Below, one piece after another: positions 1 through 8,642 of a stretch of DNA of 35,066 nucleotides (positions within the stretch are counted from its first letter, which is position 1; each line of letters opens with the position of its first letter). The stretch is from NCBI RefSeq assembly GCF_000295935.2, contig NZ_ALWO02000028.1, positions 28,272 through 63,337 on the forward strand. The letters run 5' to 3'. A program made the translations under genes and the position numbers. The stretch is from Indibacter alkaliphilus LW1. Its GTDB lineage: Bacteria; Bacteroidota; Bacteroidia; Cytophagales; Cyclobacteriaceae. The notes beneath the pieces are model-generated. The model had not been told where the DNA came from, ran no database searches, and saw nothing but the letters and a program-made list of their open reading frames with translations.

Positions 1-24
1 GCCTGAAATCAGGCCGGTTTTTTT
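1..24 (+). terminator. Partial intrinsic terminator of a gene left of the window
   Basis: GCCTGA-AA-TCAGGC (1-14) is followed by CGG and a run of eight T on the plus strand. The right arm reads TCAGGCCGG, so the left arm probably continues outside the window. It points rightward and would end a plus-strand gene not seen here, convergent with ffh. Its T-tract runs into the ffh stop codon (24-26). Confidence 0.7.
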
Positions 25-1361
25 TATCGTTTTCCCATTTTAGGCAGCATCCCACCCAGGGCTTTTTGTGCTCCTCCCATTTTATTCATTTGCTTCATCA
101 GCTTTCTCATATCAGCAAACTGCTTCATCAGGTTATTGACTTCCTGAATACTTCTACCGCTACCATCTGCTATACGCTTTCTTCGGCTTCCATCGATAAC
201 ATCCGGATTTTCTCTTTCCATTGGGGTCATACTTCTGATGATAGCCTCTATTGGTCTAAAGGAGTCATCATCAATATCCAAACCTTTCATGGCTTTACCC
301 ATACCAGGAATCATTCCCATGAGATCTTTGATATTCCCCATTTTTTTGATTTGCTCCAACTGAGAAAGGAAATCATCAAAATTAAATTGGTTCTTTCTGA
401 TTTTGGAATTGATGCGTTTGGCTTCATCCTCATCGAAAGTCTGCTGTGCCCTTTCCACCAGAGAAATGACATCTCCCATACCGAGTATTCTCTGGGCCAT
501 ACGGTCCGGATGGAACACATCGATGTTCTCCATCTTTTCTCCCGTAGAGATATACTTAATAGGCTTGTTGACTACATGTCTGATTGAAATAGCTGCACCC
601 CCACGCGTATCACCGTCCAACTTGGTCAGGACCACTCCATCAAAATTCAATCTTTCATCAAAGGTCTTTGCTGTATTGACCGCATCCTGACCTGTCATAG
701 AATCCACGACAAAAAGAGTTTCAGATGGATTCAATGCATTTTTCAAGCCTTCTATTTCCTGCATCATCTGCTCGTCCACAGCAAGTCGCCCAGCTGTATC
801 GACGATTACAATCTTTTTCCCTGATTTCTTGGCATGCGCAATGGCATTATTAGCGATTTCTAGTGCATTCTTATTTTCTGGTTCGGCATAAACCTCCACT
901 CCTACTTGCTCTCCCAATACTTTCAATTGATCAATCGCAGCAGGTCTATATATGTCACAGGCAGCCAAAAGTACTTGTTTGCCCTGCTTTTTCAATAGAT
1001 TGGCAAACTTACCTGTAAAAGTAGTCTTACCGGAACCTTGCAATCCCGAGATCAAAACGACTGCTGGATCACCTTGAAGGCTGACGTCCACCTTGGTACC
1101 ACCCATCAATTTAGTAAGCTCCTCTTGGGTGATTTTGACCAATAACTGACCTGGTGAAACCGCAATCAGGACATCCCTACCCAAAGCTTCTTCCTTGATG
1201 GTGTCGGTGACATCTTTGGCCACTTTATAGTTCACGTCAGCATCTATCAAGGCTCTTCTGATTTCCTTGACTGTGGTCGCCACGTTGATTTCAGTAATTT
1301 TCCCAGTACCTTTCAGCGTCTTGAAGGCCCTGTCTAATTTATAACTCAGATTATCAAACAT
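24..1361 (-). CDS. ffh: Signal recognition particle protein Ffh (SRP54)
   Basis: GTPase subunit of the signal recognition particle. It binds 4.5S RNA and signal sequences of nascent membrane proteins and delivers ribosomes to FtsY at the inner membrane. The 445-residue protein has the N-terminal helical bundle (about 1-90), the P-loop GLQGSGKTT (106-114), the DIYRPAA box, DTAGRL, TKLDGDTRGG, and a Met-rich M domain ending in MGKR. The length is normal for the family. I start at the ATG at 1361 (MFDNLS). The frame stays open upstream to 1631, but that extension is not SRP-like and covers the start of the divergent channel gene. It stands alone, divergent from the K+ channel. Identification is certain; only the start needed a choice. 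Confidence 0.97.
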   Translation of the reverse strand: MFDNLSYKLDRAFKTLKGTGKITEINVATTVKEIRRALIDADVNYKVAKDVTDTIKEEALGRDVLIAVSPGQLLVKITQEELTKLMGGTKVDVSLQGDPAVVLISGLQGSGKTTFTGKFANLLKKQGKQVLLAACDIYRPAAIDQLKVLGEQVGVEVYAEPENKNALEIANNAIAHAKKSGKKIVIVDTAGRLAVDEQMMQEIEGLKNALNPSETLFVVDSMTGQDAVNTAKTFDERLNFDGVVLTKLDGDTRGGAAISIRHVVNKPIKYISTGEKMENIDVFHPDRMAQRILGMGDVISLVERAQQTFDEDEAKRINSKIRKNQFNFDDFLSQLEQIKKMGNIKDLMGMIPGMGKAMKGLDIDDDSFRPIEAIIRSMTPMERENPDVIDGSRRKRIADGSGRSIQEVNNLMKQFADMRKLMKQMNKMGGAQKALGGMLPKMGKR

Positions 1362-1380
1362 GCTTATTATTTCTTTGTGG

Positions 1381-1388
1381 CAAAAATA
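1381..1388 (-). promoter_or_regulatory. Candidate -7 element for ffh
   Basis: On the minus strand this reads TATTTTTG, which matches the Bacteroidota -7 consensus TAnnTTTG and lies about 20 nt upstream of the ffh ATG. I see no TTTG at the usual -33 spacing, so the call rests on one half of the promoter only. Confidence 0.4.
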
Positions 1389-1524
1389 GGAATTTATTTC
1401 GTTTAAGGGGAATTCCCAAGAGCTTCTATGCCGGATTATTCCATTATTATGTCTACTCTTTTTAACTTCATTTGAATTTGGGATATTTATTCCTAGTTTG
1501 AATTTTATTATTATACATAAACTT

Positions 1525-3225
1525 ATGAAAACCCTTGCAACCCAGGTGGTGCTTTTTCTCAAAAACCGACCTGACCGGAAAAATTTCAAAACCCTAGTGA
1601 GGTTCATTCTGGTTTTATTTTCCCTGATCATTATTTTTTCCCTTATCTTCCAGTTTTTGATGCTTCAGGAAGGAAGGGAATTCAGCTTTCTTACCGGGAT
1701 TTATTGGACTTTGACAGTGATGTCAACATTAGGTTTCGGGGATATTACCTTTGAAACAGATGCTGGGAGACTTTTCTCTATCATTGTACTTTCCTCAGGC
1801 ACCCTTTTTCTGCTTATTTTATTTCCATTTACTTTCATTAACTTTTTCTATTCCCCATGGATGAAGGCACAGGAACAGGCAAAAGTCCCAAGAGATTTGC
1901 CAGAAGATATCAAAAACCATGTCCTCATTACCAGATTTGGTCCGGTGACAGAAGCTCTGATCAAAAAACTCAAAAGATATAATTATAAATATGCTGTTAT
2001 TGTCTCTACCCTGCCCGAAGGTTTGGAGTTAAGAGAATTAGGCATAAAAGTTCTTTTGGGTGACTTGGGAGACCCTGAAACCTACAAAAAAGGCCGAGTG
2101 GAAAATGCTGCACTTGTAGTAACAACTGAATCTGATGTTTTAAATACCAATGTTGCATTTACAGTTCGGGGTATCAATAAAAATGTACCTATTATTGGAA
2201 CCTGCAATGCAAGTGCTTCTTTGGATATCCTCAATTTGGCCGGATGCAATCACGTTTTACAATTAGGGGAGGACATGGGAAAAATCCTTTCCAGAAGGGC
2301 GAATGGAGGCGACGCAAACGCCCATGTAATCGGCAGATTTGGGGAATTGATTATTGCTGAAGCAAGTGTAACGGGGTGCTCTTTGGTGGATAAGACGCTC
2401 AAAGAAACACAACTCCGTCAAACGATTGGAGTAAGCGTGGTCGGGGTTTGGGAAAGGGGCAAGTTTATGCCTGCCCAACCTGATATTCTGATCAATGAAA
2501 GTACGGTCTTGGTTTTGGCAGGATCGGCAAGACAGATGGATGCTTACAACAAAACGTACCAACTCAAATACAATCACTCTGCACCTATAGTAATAGTAGG
2601 CGGAGGAAGAGTGGGAAGGGCCACGGGGAGGGCACTTGCAGCAAGAAATTTAGATTATAGAATTGTAGAAAAAGATCCCTTCCGTGTAAAAAGTATGGCA
2701 AAAACCATCATAGGAGATGCCGCCGATCTGGAGGTCTTGAAAGAGGCCGGCATTATGGATTCCCCATGTGTGATCATTACTACTCACGATGATGATGTCA
2801 ACGTGTACCTGACTATCTATTGTAGATCATTAAGACCAGACATACAAATCATTACCAGAACCACCCATGAAAGGAACCTTGCTTCAATCCACAGAGCTGG
2901 GGCAGACTTCGTTCTCTCCTACGCTTCAATGGGCGCAAATGCCATCCTAAATTTATTGAGAAGAAATGATGTTCTTATGGTAGCAGAAGGGCTTGATCTG
3001 ATCCGAATAAAAGTACCGGAAGCTCTTATCGACAAATCAATCGCAGATTCAGAAATACGTAAAGAAACAGGGTGTACCATTATTGCCGTAAAACCAGAAG
3101 GAGGGGAAATAATGATCAATCCTGAACCCAGCCTCAAGCTTGAGGAAGGTGCCGAAATTATCCTTATCGGGACAGTAGATGCGGAAAACGAGTTTTTTAA
3201 ATTGTATAAAGTAGACGAGAAATAA
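1525..3225 (+). CDS. Two-helix potassium channel with tandem TrkA/RCK domains
   Basis: Inner-membrane K+ channel or K+-conductance regulator of the Kch/MthK type. With the ATG at 1525 the 566-residue protein has a first membrane helix near 24-46, a pore loop with the selectivity signature TLGFGD (68-73) and a second helix near 85-110. Two cytoplasmic regulatory modules follow. The first has a degenerate nucleotide loop (LITRFGPVTEA). The second is canonical, GGGRVGRATGRAL (about 359-371), with an acidic strand end (RIVEKD). The C-terminus has TrkA-C-like strands (TCTIIAVKP, EIILIG). A TTG at 1498 would add nine residues, but the ATG is the better start. The degenerate first loop suggests that only the second module binds a dinucleotide; that is inference. 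The ligand (NAD, ATP, c-di-AMP or Ca2+) cannot be told from sequence. Confidence 0.9.
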   Translation: MKTLATQVVLFLKNRPDRKNFKTLVRFILVLFSLIIIFSLIFQFLMLQEGREFSFLTGIYWTLTVMSTLGFGDITFETDAGRLFSIIVLSSGTLFLLILFPFTFINFFYSPWMKAQEQAKVPRDLPEDIKNHVLITRFGPVTEALIKKLKRYNYKYAVIVSTLPEGLELRELGIKVLLGDLGDPETYKKGRVENAALVVTTESDVLNTNVAFTVRGINKNVPIIGTCNASASLDILNLAGCNHVLQLGEDMGKILSRRANGGDANAHVIGRFGELIIAEASVTGCSLVDKTLKETQLRQTIGVSVVGVWERGKFMPAQPDILINESTVLVLAGSARQMDAYNKTYQLKYNHSAPIVIVGGGRVGRATGRALAARNLDYRIVEKDPFRVKSMAKTIIGDAADLEVLKEAGIMDSPCVIITTHDDDVNVYLTIYCRSLRPDIQIITRTTHERNLASIHRAGADFVLSYASMGANAILNLLRRNDVLMVAEGLDLIRIKVPEALIDKSIADSEIRKETGCTIIAVKPEGGEIMINPEPSLKLEEGAEIILIGTVDAENEFFKLYKVDEK

Positions 3226-3370
3226 GACCTTTACTTATCTTCCCTCCACAATCCTTTTTTTCAGTTCTGGCCTTTCTCTGAAGGGATAAGAAAAGAAACT
3301 AACAAACAGAAATATAAAGGAAACAAAAGGATATGTTTTTCTAAAAATCAACATAGGATAAAACCCGGAA

Positions 3371-3931
3371 TCAGAGATTTAATTTTTTGATAACTTTGCA
3401 TGGATTGCCTGCTGCAAAAACGTCATCAGGAATATCCCTGGTCACAACTGATCCTGCTCCTATTACCGACCTTGAACCAATTTTGACTCCAGGACAAATC
3501 ACTACAGAACCACCAATCCAAACATCGTCACCTACTGTAATTGGCTTGCCTGACTCTATCATTGTTCCTCTCAGATCTGCATCCATGGGATGAGTCGCAG
3601 CGTAAAATTGCACATTGGGCCCACAGAGCACCCTGCTGCCCAGCTTAACCGGAGTTACATCTAAAACAATGCAATTAAAATTAAAAAAAACATCTTCCCC
3701 CACTTCTATATTGTATCCATAATCACAATAAAAAGGAGGCTCAATGTGGAAGTTTTTCCCTGCTTTCCCGACCAACTGATCAAGCAAACCTTTTCTTTTT
3801 TCGGCCTCATCAGGCTCGCTCTCATTGAAAGATTTTAAAATTTTTCTGGCAACGAGTCTTTCTTGGGTAAGGGTTTTATCAGAAGCCAAATATGGCTCCC
3901 CGGCAATCATTTTTTGTTTTTCTGTTTTCAT
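3371..3931 (-). CDS. Maltose/galactoside O-acetyltransferase-like (left-handed beta-helix)
   Basis: Acetyl-CoA-dependent O-acetyltransferase of the Maa/LacA/NodL type, expected in the cytoplasm as a trimer. The 186 residues show the N-terminal Mac domain (MIAGEPYLASD, about 8-60) and then hexapeptide repeats of the left-handed beta-helix. The catalytic histidine is in the FYAATHP loop (H114). The family signature VWIGGSVVICPGVKIG and the end AGNPCKVIKK are present. The length is typical. It is the last gene of a co-directional minus-strand row, 40 bp after the 79-residue gene. The acceptor sugar is unknown: homologues acetylate maltose, glucose, galactosides or surface sugars, so no gene symbol is given. 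Confidence 0.9.
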   Translation of the reverse strand: MKTEKQKMIAGEPYLASDKTLTQERLVARKILKSFNESEPDEAEKRKGLLDQLVGKAGKNFHIEPPFYCDYGYNIEVGEDVFFNFNCIVLDVTPVKLGSRVLCGPNVQFYAATHPMDADLRGTMIESGKPITVGDDVWIGGSVVICPGVKIGSRSVIGAGSVVTRDIPDDVFAAGNPCKVIKKLNL

Positions 3932-3971
3932 AGATTAAAATATTCAGGGCCGGATAAAAGAGGGATAAAAA

Positions 3972-4211
3972 TTAAAATCTTTTTGGAACAATGCCATTGC
4001 CGGAACTATCGATTACCTCATCCAATTCATAGTCTTTCCCCTTTCCCCACATCAACAGTTCCTCCATGGTATAGATCTCAGTAGTATCCATATCTTTCAC
4101 TTTGAAGTTTTCTCCTGAAAGTCGTGCGAGAATTTCCAGCCTTCTGTTTTCTCCATTGTTCCTGAAATCATAAATTCTTCCAACCCGAAGATTATCAAGC
4201 GCTATAGCCAT
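3972..4211 (-). CDS. Small conserved-looking hypothetical protein (79 aa)
   Basis: I do not recognise a family. The 79-residue product is soluble, with no signal peptide or membrane helix. It begins MAIALDNLRVGRIYDF, where a short strand-turn motif (RVGRIYDFRN) resembles small beta-barrel openings, continues with basic and acidic stretches, and ends GIVPKRF. It starts at a clear ATG, sits 44 bp after the DUF4920 gene and 40 bp before the acetyltransferase gene on the same strand, and its frame is free of stops. Those points support a real gene. Function is unknown. Confidence 0.65.
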   Translation of the reverse strand: MAIALDNLRVGRIYDFRNNGENRRLEILARLSGENFKVKDMDTTEIYTMEELLMWGKGKDYELDEVIDSSGNGIVPKRF

Positions 4212-4255
4212 AGTCTATTATAGATTTTCTATTCTTTTGACAGGAGATTGAAGTT

Positions 4256-4768
4256 CTAGGCATTCTCTTGAATAATCACGCCCACCGCCTCAAATGCATA
4301 CTCATTTTTAGGCTCGGTAATCGCCTCAATTTCTTCCTTGGATTTACCTGCATCTTCTGCATAATGCCTCAATGTCTCCACATCTGTGATCTTTTTGCTT
4401 GCAACACCTTCTATAATCACAGGATATCCTTGCGAATTTTTAGGTACAAAAAAGCCATAATCTTTGAATGTCACCCGCATGGTTTCACCATTTGGCAGAT
4501 CCATTGTCATCCAACAACCTTTGTGTGCACAAACTTCCCTGATCTCACCCATGACTTTGCCATGGAATTCTTCCCCTTCCTCCAATTGAGCCACCAAATT
4601 GGAAAGTGGTGTGATTTCCTCTTCACTGATTACAGCACCAAAAACGCCAACAGGGGTATTGGAAATCAATTCCTCTCCTACTAAAGCTTCTGATTCGTTG
4701 GATTTTTTTTCTTGGCAGGAGAAAAAGCCTACTGCAAGCATCCCGATAATTAATATGGATTTTTTCAT
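4256..4768 (-). CDS. DUF4920 family lipoprotein
   Basis: A predicted lipoprotein of 170 residues. The signal sequence MKKSILIIGMLAVGFFSC ends in a lipobox-like cysteine (C18), followed by a charged linker. The body (about 40-165) matches what I know of DUF4920: a small OB-like domain with the motif VCAHKGCWM (C80, C85), then MRVTFKDYGFFVPK and VIIEGVASKK. The paired cysteines with a histidine could bind a metal or form a disulfide; the role is not known. It lies 58 bp downstream of lipoprotein MsrA on the same strand, so a shared envelope redox or metal-stress role is possible, but that is only inferred from position. Confidence 0.85.
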   Translation of the reverse strand: MKKSILIIGMLAVGFFSCQEKKSNESEALVGEELISNTPVGVFGAVISEEEITPLSNLVAQLEEGEEFHGKVMGEIREVCAHKGCWMTMDLPNGETMRVTFKDYGFFVPKNSQGYPVIIEGVASKKITDVETLRHYAEDAGKSKEEIEAITEPKNEYAFEAVGVIIQENA

Positions 4769-4826
4769 CTTTTTTCTTCAAAACTAAAGACAACTACTAA
4801 AAGAAGCAAACCTCAAATACACTGAA

Positions 4827-5480
4827 TTACTTCAATTTATCAGCAAAAACCTTTTTAAATTTCTCAACCTTGGGTCTGATCACCACCTGACAGTAAGGTT
4901 GCATACCATTGTCGTTGAAGTAATTTTGATGGTAATCCTCCGCAACATAAAAATTACTAAACGCGGTAATTTCAGTCACAATGGGTCTATCAAAAGCTTT
5001 GGATTCATCAAGCTTTTTCATAAAAAACTCTGCTTGTTGCTTTTGCTCTTCGCTGTGATAAAAGACTGCGGATCTGTATTGCGGGCCTACATCTGCACCT
5101 TGCCTGTTGAGTGTCGTAGGGTCATGGGTAGACCAGAAAATCTCAAGAACATCCTGAAAACTGATCACCTTTGGGTCATAGTAAAATTGGATAACCTCCG
5201 CATGCCCGGTGGTACCTGATGTCACCTGTCTGTATGCCGGTTTTTCTACATGACCTCCGCTGTATCCTGAACGCACGTCTGTCACTCCTTTTAAATCTTG
5301 GTAGATGGCTTCAATACACCAAAAACAACCTGAGCCCAATGTAGCTACTTCCATTCCTTCCGGCACATTTACTTGAGTTTTGGGTAATTCCTGCATATTC
5401 TTTGCTTTTTGTAAATTAGATTGCCCACACGCCAAAAAACACATAAGCATAAAGGGTATGATCAATGCTGTATTTTTCAT
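4827..5480 (-). CDS. msrA: Peptide-methionine (S)-S-oxide reductase MsrA, lipoprotein form
   Basis: Reduces methionine-S-sulfoxide in damaged proteins. The catalytic motif GCFWCIEA is present (nucleophile C52), with GYSGGHVEKPAYRQVTSGTTGHAE, a conserved MsrA segment in which GHAE lines the active site. QYRSAVFYHSEEQ and the end YCQVVIRPKV complete the MsrA core. Unlike cytosolic MsrA it starts with a lipoprotein signal, lipobox LAC with C18, so it probably acts on periplasmic or outer-membrane proteins. The 217-residue length fits a core plus signal and linker. There is no fused MsrB domain. It lies in a co-directional row 32 bp after DUF3253 and 58 bp before DUF4920. Confidence 0.96.
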   Translation of the reverse strand: MKNTALIIPFMLMCFLACGQSNLQKAKNMQELPKTQVNVPEGMEVATLGSGCFWCIEAIYQDLKGVTDVRSGYSGGHVEKPAYRQVTSGTTGHAEVIQFYYDPKVISFQDVLEIFWSTHDPTTLNRQGADVGPQYRSAVFYHSEEQKQQAEFFMKKLDESKAFDRPIVTEITAFSNFYVAEDYHQNYFNDNGMQPYCQVVIRPKVEKFKKVFADKLK

Positions 5481-5512
5481 TTTCTGTTTTTCTTTTTAGA
5501 ACAAAGAAAGAC

Positions 5513-5788
5513 TCAAAGAGTTTCACCTGCTTTTGAAATCCTTACAGGCCCCGAAGGTATTTCATCCTTGCTTACCAGCTCACCTTTTTGGGTCACGGCT
5601 ATTTTATCTTCTCTGTAGAGCTTCATCATTTCAATCTGCACATCTGACATAAAATATTTCCAAGAGCAGGGATATATCCACCTGACCACCTCGGAGGGAC
5701 AGAATGATTTCCCGTTTCTCATTCTGAGCATTTCCAAAATCGCCAATTGTAGGATATTGGATTCAATATAATTCTTACGAAATTTCAA
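5513..5788 (-). CDS. DUF3253 winged-helix-like protein
   Basis: A 91-residue cytoplasmic protein matching DUF3253: a short helix (ILEMLRMRNGKSFCPSEVVRWIYP, residues about 16-39), a WKYFMSDVQIEMMKLYREDKI helix, then a wing-like segment VTQKGELV and the end GPVRI. The fold resembles a winged helix, but function is unknown. The start is uncertain: 5788 is a TTG. The nearest ATG in frame (residue 20) would cut into the first conserved helix, so I keep the TTG. It lies 30 bp after the methyltransferase stop, so the two are probably co-transcribed. Confidence 0.75.
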   Translation of the reverse strand: MKFRKNYIESNILQLAILEMLRMRNGKSFCPSEVVRWIYPCSWKYFMSDVQIEMMKLYREDKIAVTQKGELVSKDEIPSGPVRISKAGETL

Positions 5789-5818
5789 GACTGCTTGACC
5801 TGATACCTGTTCGCTAAC

Positions 5819-6364
5819 TTAATCACAGACCATAATAAAAGCCGGAGGAAAATTTTTAAGTGTGAAATGAGTATCAATTTTATGAAAATAGTTTTTGAAT
5901 TGGTACTTCAACAAGTAAGAGTAGCAAATCTGAATAAACTTACCCTCGGTCAAAAGATGGTCTCTGCTTTTTTCGCAGATTTCTTTTCTTGTGGGCTTAT
6001 CTATAAGACTGAAGGGTAGAGAAGAAAAAATAAGGTCTGCCTTCCCTCCATCAAGATACTTGTCCAGGTTCGCAGCAGAATCATTGATAATTTTAATATT
6101 ATCCTGGGGATACACTTTCTCTAGGACGTCACAGAAATATTTATTGACTTCAAAAACAAACAGGACAGCATCTTGATCCATTCTTTCAATAATTCCTGTA
6201 GTGATGCTCCCGTCTCCACCTCCCAATTCAACAATGGTCTTCGCTCCCTTAAACTCTGCATAAGAAAGCATTTTATCAACAAGTGGCTTGGAACTGAAAG
6301 TAACTGCTCCCGTGGTGGAGATATTGGTGTACAACTCCTTTAATAATGTACCTTTATTTCCCAT
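5819..6364 (-). CDS. Class I SAM methyltransferase, phospholipid N-methyltransferase-like
   Basis: Rossmann-fold methyltransferase of the PmtA/COG3963 kind, related to the rRNA adenine dimethylase (KsgA) fold. The 181-residue protein has motif I VELGGGDGSIT (45-55), an acidic residue after the second strand (FEVN) and the SSLPF motif (114-118), which corresponds to SGLPF of PmtA-like enzymes. PmtA makes phosphatidylcholine or monomethyl-PE from phosphatidylethanolamine. Whether this protein acts on lipid or another substrate cannot be fixed from sequence. It opens the minus-strand row and is divergent from the LTA-synthase-like gene with 90 bp between starts. Its C-terminus (PPAFIMVCD) looks complete. 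Confidence 0.8.
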   Translation of the reverse strand: MGNKGTLLKELYTNISTTGAVTFSSKPLVDKMLSYAEFKGAKTIVELGGGDGSITTGIIERMDQDAVLFVFEVNKYFCDVLEKVYPQDNIKIINDSAANLDKYLDGGKADLIFSSLPFSLIDKPTRKEICEKSRDHLLTEGKFIQICYSYLLKYQFKNYFHKIDTHFTLKNFPPAFIMVCD

Positions 6365-6454
6365 AATAATTGTTTAATTATGCAATATAGGTATTTTCGA
6401 AAAAGAATTGACTTTCCAATCAACTCCAAAAATAGATAAAGAGTAACGCAGTTT

Positions 6455-8479
6455 ATGTCCACCCAATCACCCCTAGGTTCTAACTTACTGGAGAATATCA
6501 GGTTTGCATTTGTAAAATTTTGGCAATTAGGACTTTCCTTTATTTTGTTGATGGTAGTTTTAAGGTTTGCCGAGGTTTTAACGATCTTCAACATCCATGA
6601 TTTGGATAAAAATAAGACCTTTATTTTAGCCCAAGGCTTGGTCTATGACTTGGGATGGGCGTTTTATGCTTTGGGGCTGTTGTTCATATTTCATGTTTTA
6701 ATATCTCTTTTCAAGCCAACCTTTGCCAATGCATTCGTTCAAGCATGTTTGACAGTTTTAGTTTTGCTTCAGGCTGGACTTTTCTTTTATTTCACCAAGA
6801 TGCTGCTTCCCTTAGGACAGGATTTGTATGCTTACTCTTTCAAGGATATTGTTGCCACCCTCAAGGCTTCCGGCGAGCTTAACTTTTTCAACATCCTGAT
6901 CATAATTATAGGACTTCCAATTGCTTATGTGATTACAGGATTTGGCAAATGGATTCCAGTGTCCTTTAAAGTAGCCAAATACTTTGCCGCTATCTGTTAC
7001 CTATACATTCTTGTGTATTATGTTTCAGATATGGACAACAAGAAGTTTAGCAGTGAACTGGATAGCTACCTGGCAGTTAACAAATCTTACTACTTCTACA
7101 ATCAGTCTTATGATTACTTTGCTACCCAAAACTCCATGTACTTTGATTTCTTTTTGGCAGATCGGGGAAGCGACGAATTGATCATTCAGAAAAAATTTGT
7201 AGATGCGGCTTATCCATTCCTTCATGAAAATGACTACCCGGATGTATTGGGTCCGTTTTTCGAAGATTTTGAAGAAATCCCTGACATTGTATTCGTCATC
7301 GTGGAAGGCTTGGGAAAGGCCTATTCCGGTGAAGATGCTTATTTGGGAAGTTTTACACCCTTTCTGGATAGTCTCAGCAATCATAGTCTCTATTGGAAAA
7401 ATGGCATGTCCACAACAGGCAGGACTTTCGGAGTACTGACAGGAATCTTCGGCTCCTTACCTTATGCCAGAAATGGCTTTATGGAACTCTCCCCAAATTT
7501 TCCGCAACATTTTACCTTTTTATCATTGATGAAGCAGAATGGCTATTTCACCAATTATCACATTGGTGCTGATAAGAATTTTGACAATGTAGGGGCTTTC
7601 CTCAATTACCAAAAAGTAGATAGAATCCTGGACCTTACTTCATTCGATGATGATTTTGAAGAAACTCCTTCTAAATCTGGTTTTTCCTGGGGCTATCCTG
7701 ATAAGGCCATGTTCCAGAATGGCATGAGGAAATTACCCAGAAATCCAGAGCAGCCTCAGGTAAGTATTTTCCAAACCCAAACTTCCCATGACCCTTTTAT
7801 TATTCCCAACGAGGAAAAGTATTTCAACATGCTCTCTGAATACCTGTCCAAAACCCTAAAGGTACAGCCCAATCAGGTGGAGAATTACATGAAATACAGG
7901 AGTATGTATGCAAGTATTCTTTATGTTGATGAAGCGATCAAAGAGTTTTTTGAAGCGTATAAAGCCATGCCTAAATATGAAAATACCCTATTCATAATCA
8001 CAGGAGACCACAGACTGCCTGAAGTTCCTATGGCTACTTCTATCGACAGATTCCATGTCCCCATCATGATCTATTCTACTAAGCTCAAAGAGGCGAGAAG
8101 GTTTCATGGAGTCAGTACACATTTCGAAATCACCCCTACTCTACTGGCCATGATGAACAAGCGATACGAGCTCAACCTACCCTCTCTGGTATCCTGGAAA
8201 GGCTTTGTAATGGATACCTCTTCAGTGTTTCAATCAAAAATATCGAATCCTCTGATGCGTAATAAAAACCAGCTTATTGATTACATCTCGGAGGAGTTTG
8301 TGCTCTCTGGAGATCAACTCTATAAATTGTCGGACAACATGAATCTGGACCCCATTTACGATAATGCCATCAAAGATAAAGTTCAGGCAGCATTCGAAAA
8401 TTACAAATCCTCCAATAGTTTTGCTACAGAGAATAATTATATTATTCCGGACAGTTTGAAGGTCTATCTACCACAATAA
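6455..8479 (+). CDS. LTA synthase-like membrane phosphoglycerol/sulfatase-fold transferase
   Basis: Membrane protein of the alkaline-phosphatase superfamily, LtaS/OpgB group. Five N-terminal helices (about 22-46, 60-86, 94-118, 144-163 and 174-190) anchor a large extracytoplasmic domain. Metal-site motifs are visible: VIVEGLG (E284), the nucleophile region STTGRTFG (T321 or T324) and TGDHR (D518, H519). The length, 674 residues, suits the family. In Firmicutes these enzymes polymerise glycerol phosphate; in Proteobacteria OpgB adds phosphoglycerol to periplasmic glucans. A Gram-negative Bacteroidota has no lipoteichoic acid, so the substrate is probably another surface glycan or lipid head group. 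The gene is a single plus-strand unit between two minus-strand groups. A lipid link with the divergent methyltransferase is possible but not shown. Confidence 0.88.
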   Translation: MSTQSPLGSNLLENIRFAFVKFWQLGLSFILLMVVLRFAEVLTIFNIHDLDKNKTFILAQGLVYDLGWAFYALGLLFIFHVLISLFKPTFANAFVQACLTVLVLLQAGLFFYFTKMLLPLGQDLYAYSFKDIVATLKASGELNFFNILIIIIGLPIAYVITGFGKWIPVSFKVAKYFAAICYLYILVYYVSDMDNKKFSSELDSYLAVNKSYYFYNQSYDYFATQNSMYFDFFLADRGSDELIIQKKFVDAAYPFLHENDYPDVLGPFFEDFEEIPDIVFVIVEGLGKAYSGEDAYLGSFTPFLDSLSNHSLYWKNGMSTTGRTFGVLTGIFGSLPYARNGFMELSPNFPQHFTFLSLMKQNGYFTNYHIGADKNFDNVGAFLNYQKVDRILDLTSFDDDFEETPSKSGFSWGYPDKAMFQNGMRKLPRNPEQPQVSIFQTQTSHDPFIIPNEEKYFNMLSEYLSKTLKVQPNQVENYMKYRSMYASILYVDEAIKEFFEAYKAMPKYENTLFIITGDHRLPEVPMATSIDRFHVPIMIYSTKLKEARRFHGVSTHFEITPTLLAMMNKRYELNLPSLVSWKGFVMDTSSVFQSKISNPLMRNKNQLIDYISEEFVLSGDQLYKLSDNMNLDPIYDNAIKDKVQAAFENYKSSNSFATENNYIIPDSLKVYLPQ

Positions 8480-8518
8480 TAATTTTAATCTTCCTGACTC
8501 AAGGTCGTTTGGTTTAAT

Positions 8519-8642
8519 ATAACTTTTCCAAAGTTCTGAATTACATAAAATGTGTGTTTTAAACCTTAACCCAACTTTGGAAAAGGTCAATATCTACTTG
8601 CACTTAGGCATGGGATAACTTTTCCAAAGTTCTGAATTACAT
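8519..8642. repeat. 28-bp direct repeat pair with an inverted third copy
   Basis: Two identical 28-bp copies (8519-8546 and 8615-8642) share the core AACTTTTCCAAAGTT, itself an AACTTT/AAAGTT inverted repeat. Between them 8573-8585 carries the core in reverse (AACTTTGGAAAAG), so either outer copy can pair with the middle one. The right copy covers the stop codon of the minus-strand gene (8637-8639). The block fills the gap between two convergent genes and could act as a two-way terminator or be the remnant of a small repeat element. No T-tract follows the stems. Confidence 0.8.

Noticed and set aside
1362-1631. N-terminal extension of Ffh by 90 residues
   Set aside because: The extension does not look like SRP54, covers the divergent channel gene start, and a good ATG at 1361 matches the family N-terminus.
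6340-6594. Open frame of 84 codons antisense to the LTA-synthase-like gene start
   Set aside because: It overlaps both flanking gene starts, has no recognisable domain and reads as a shadow of the coding strand.
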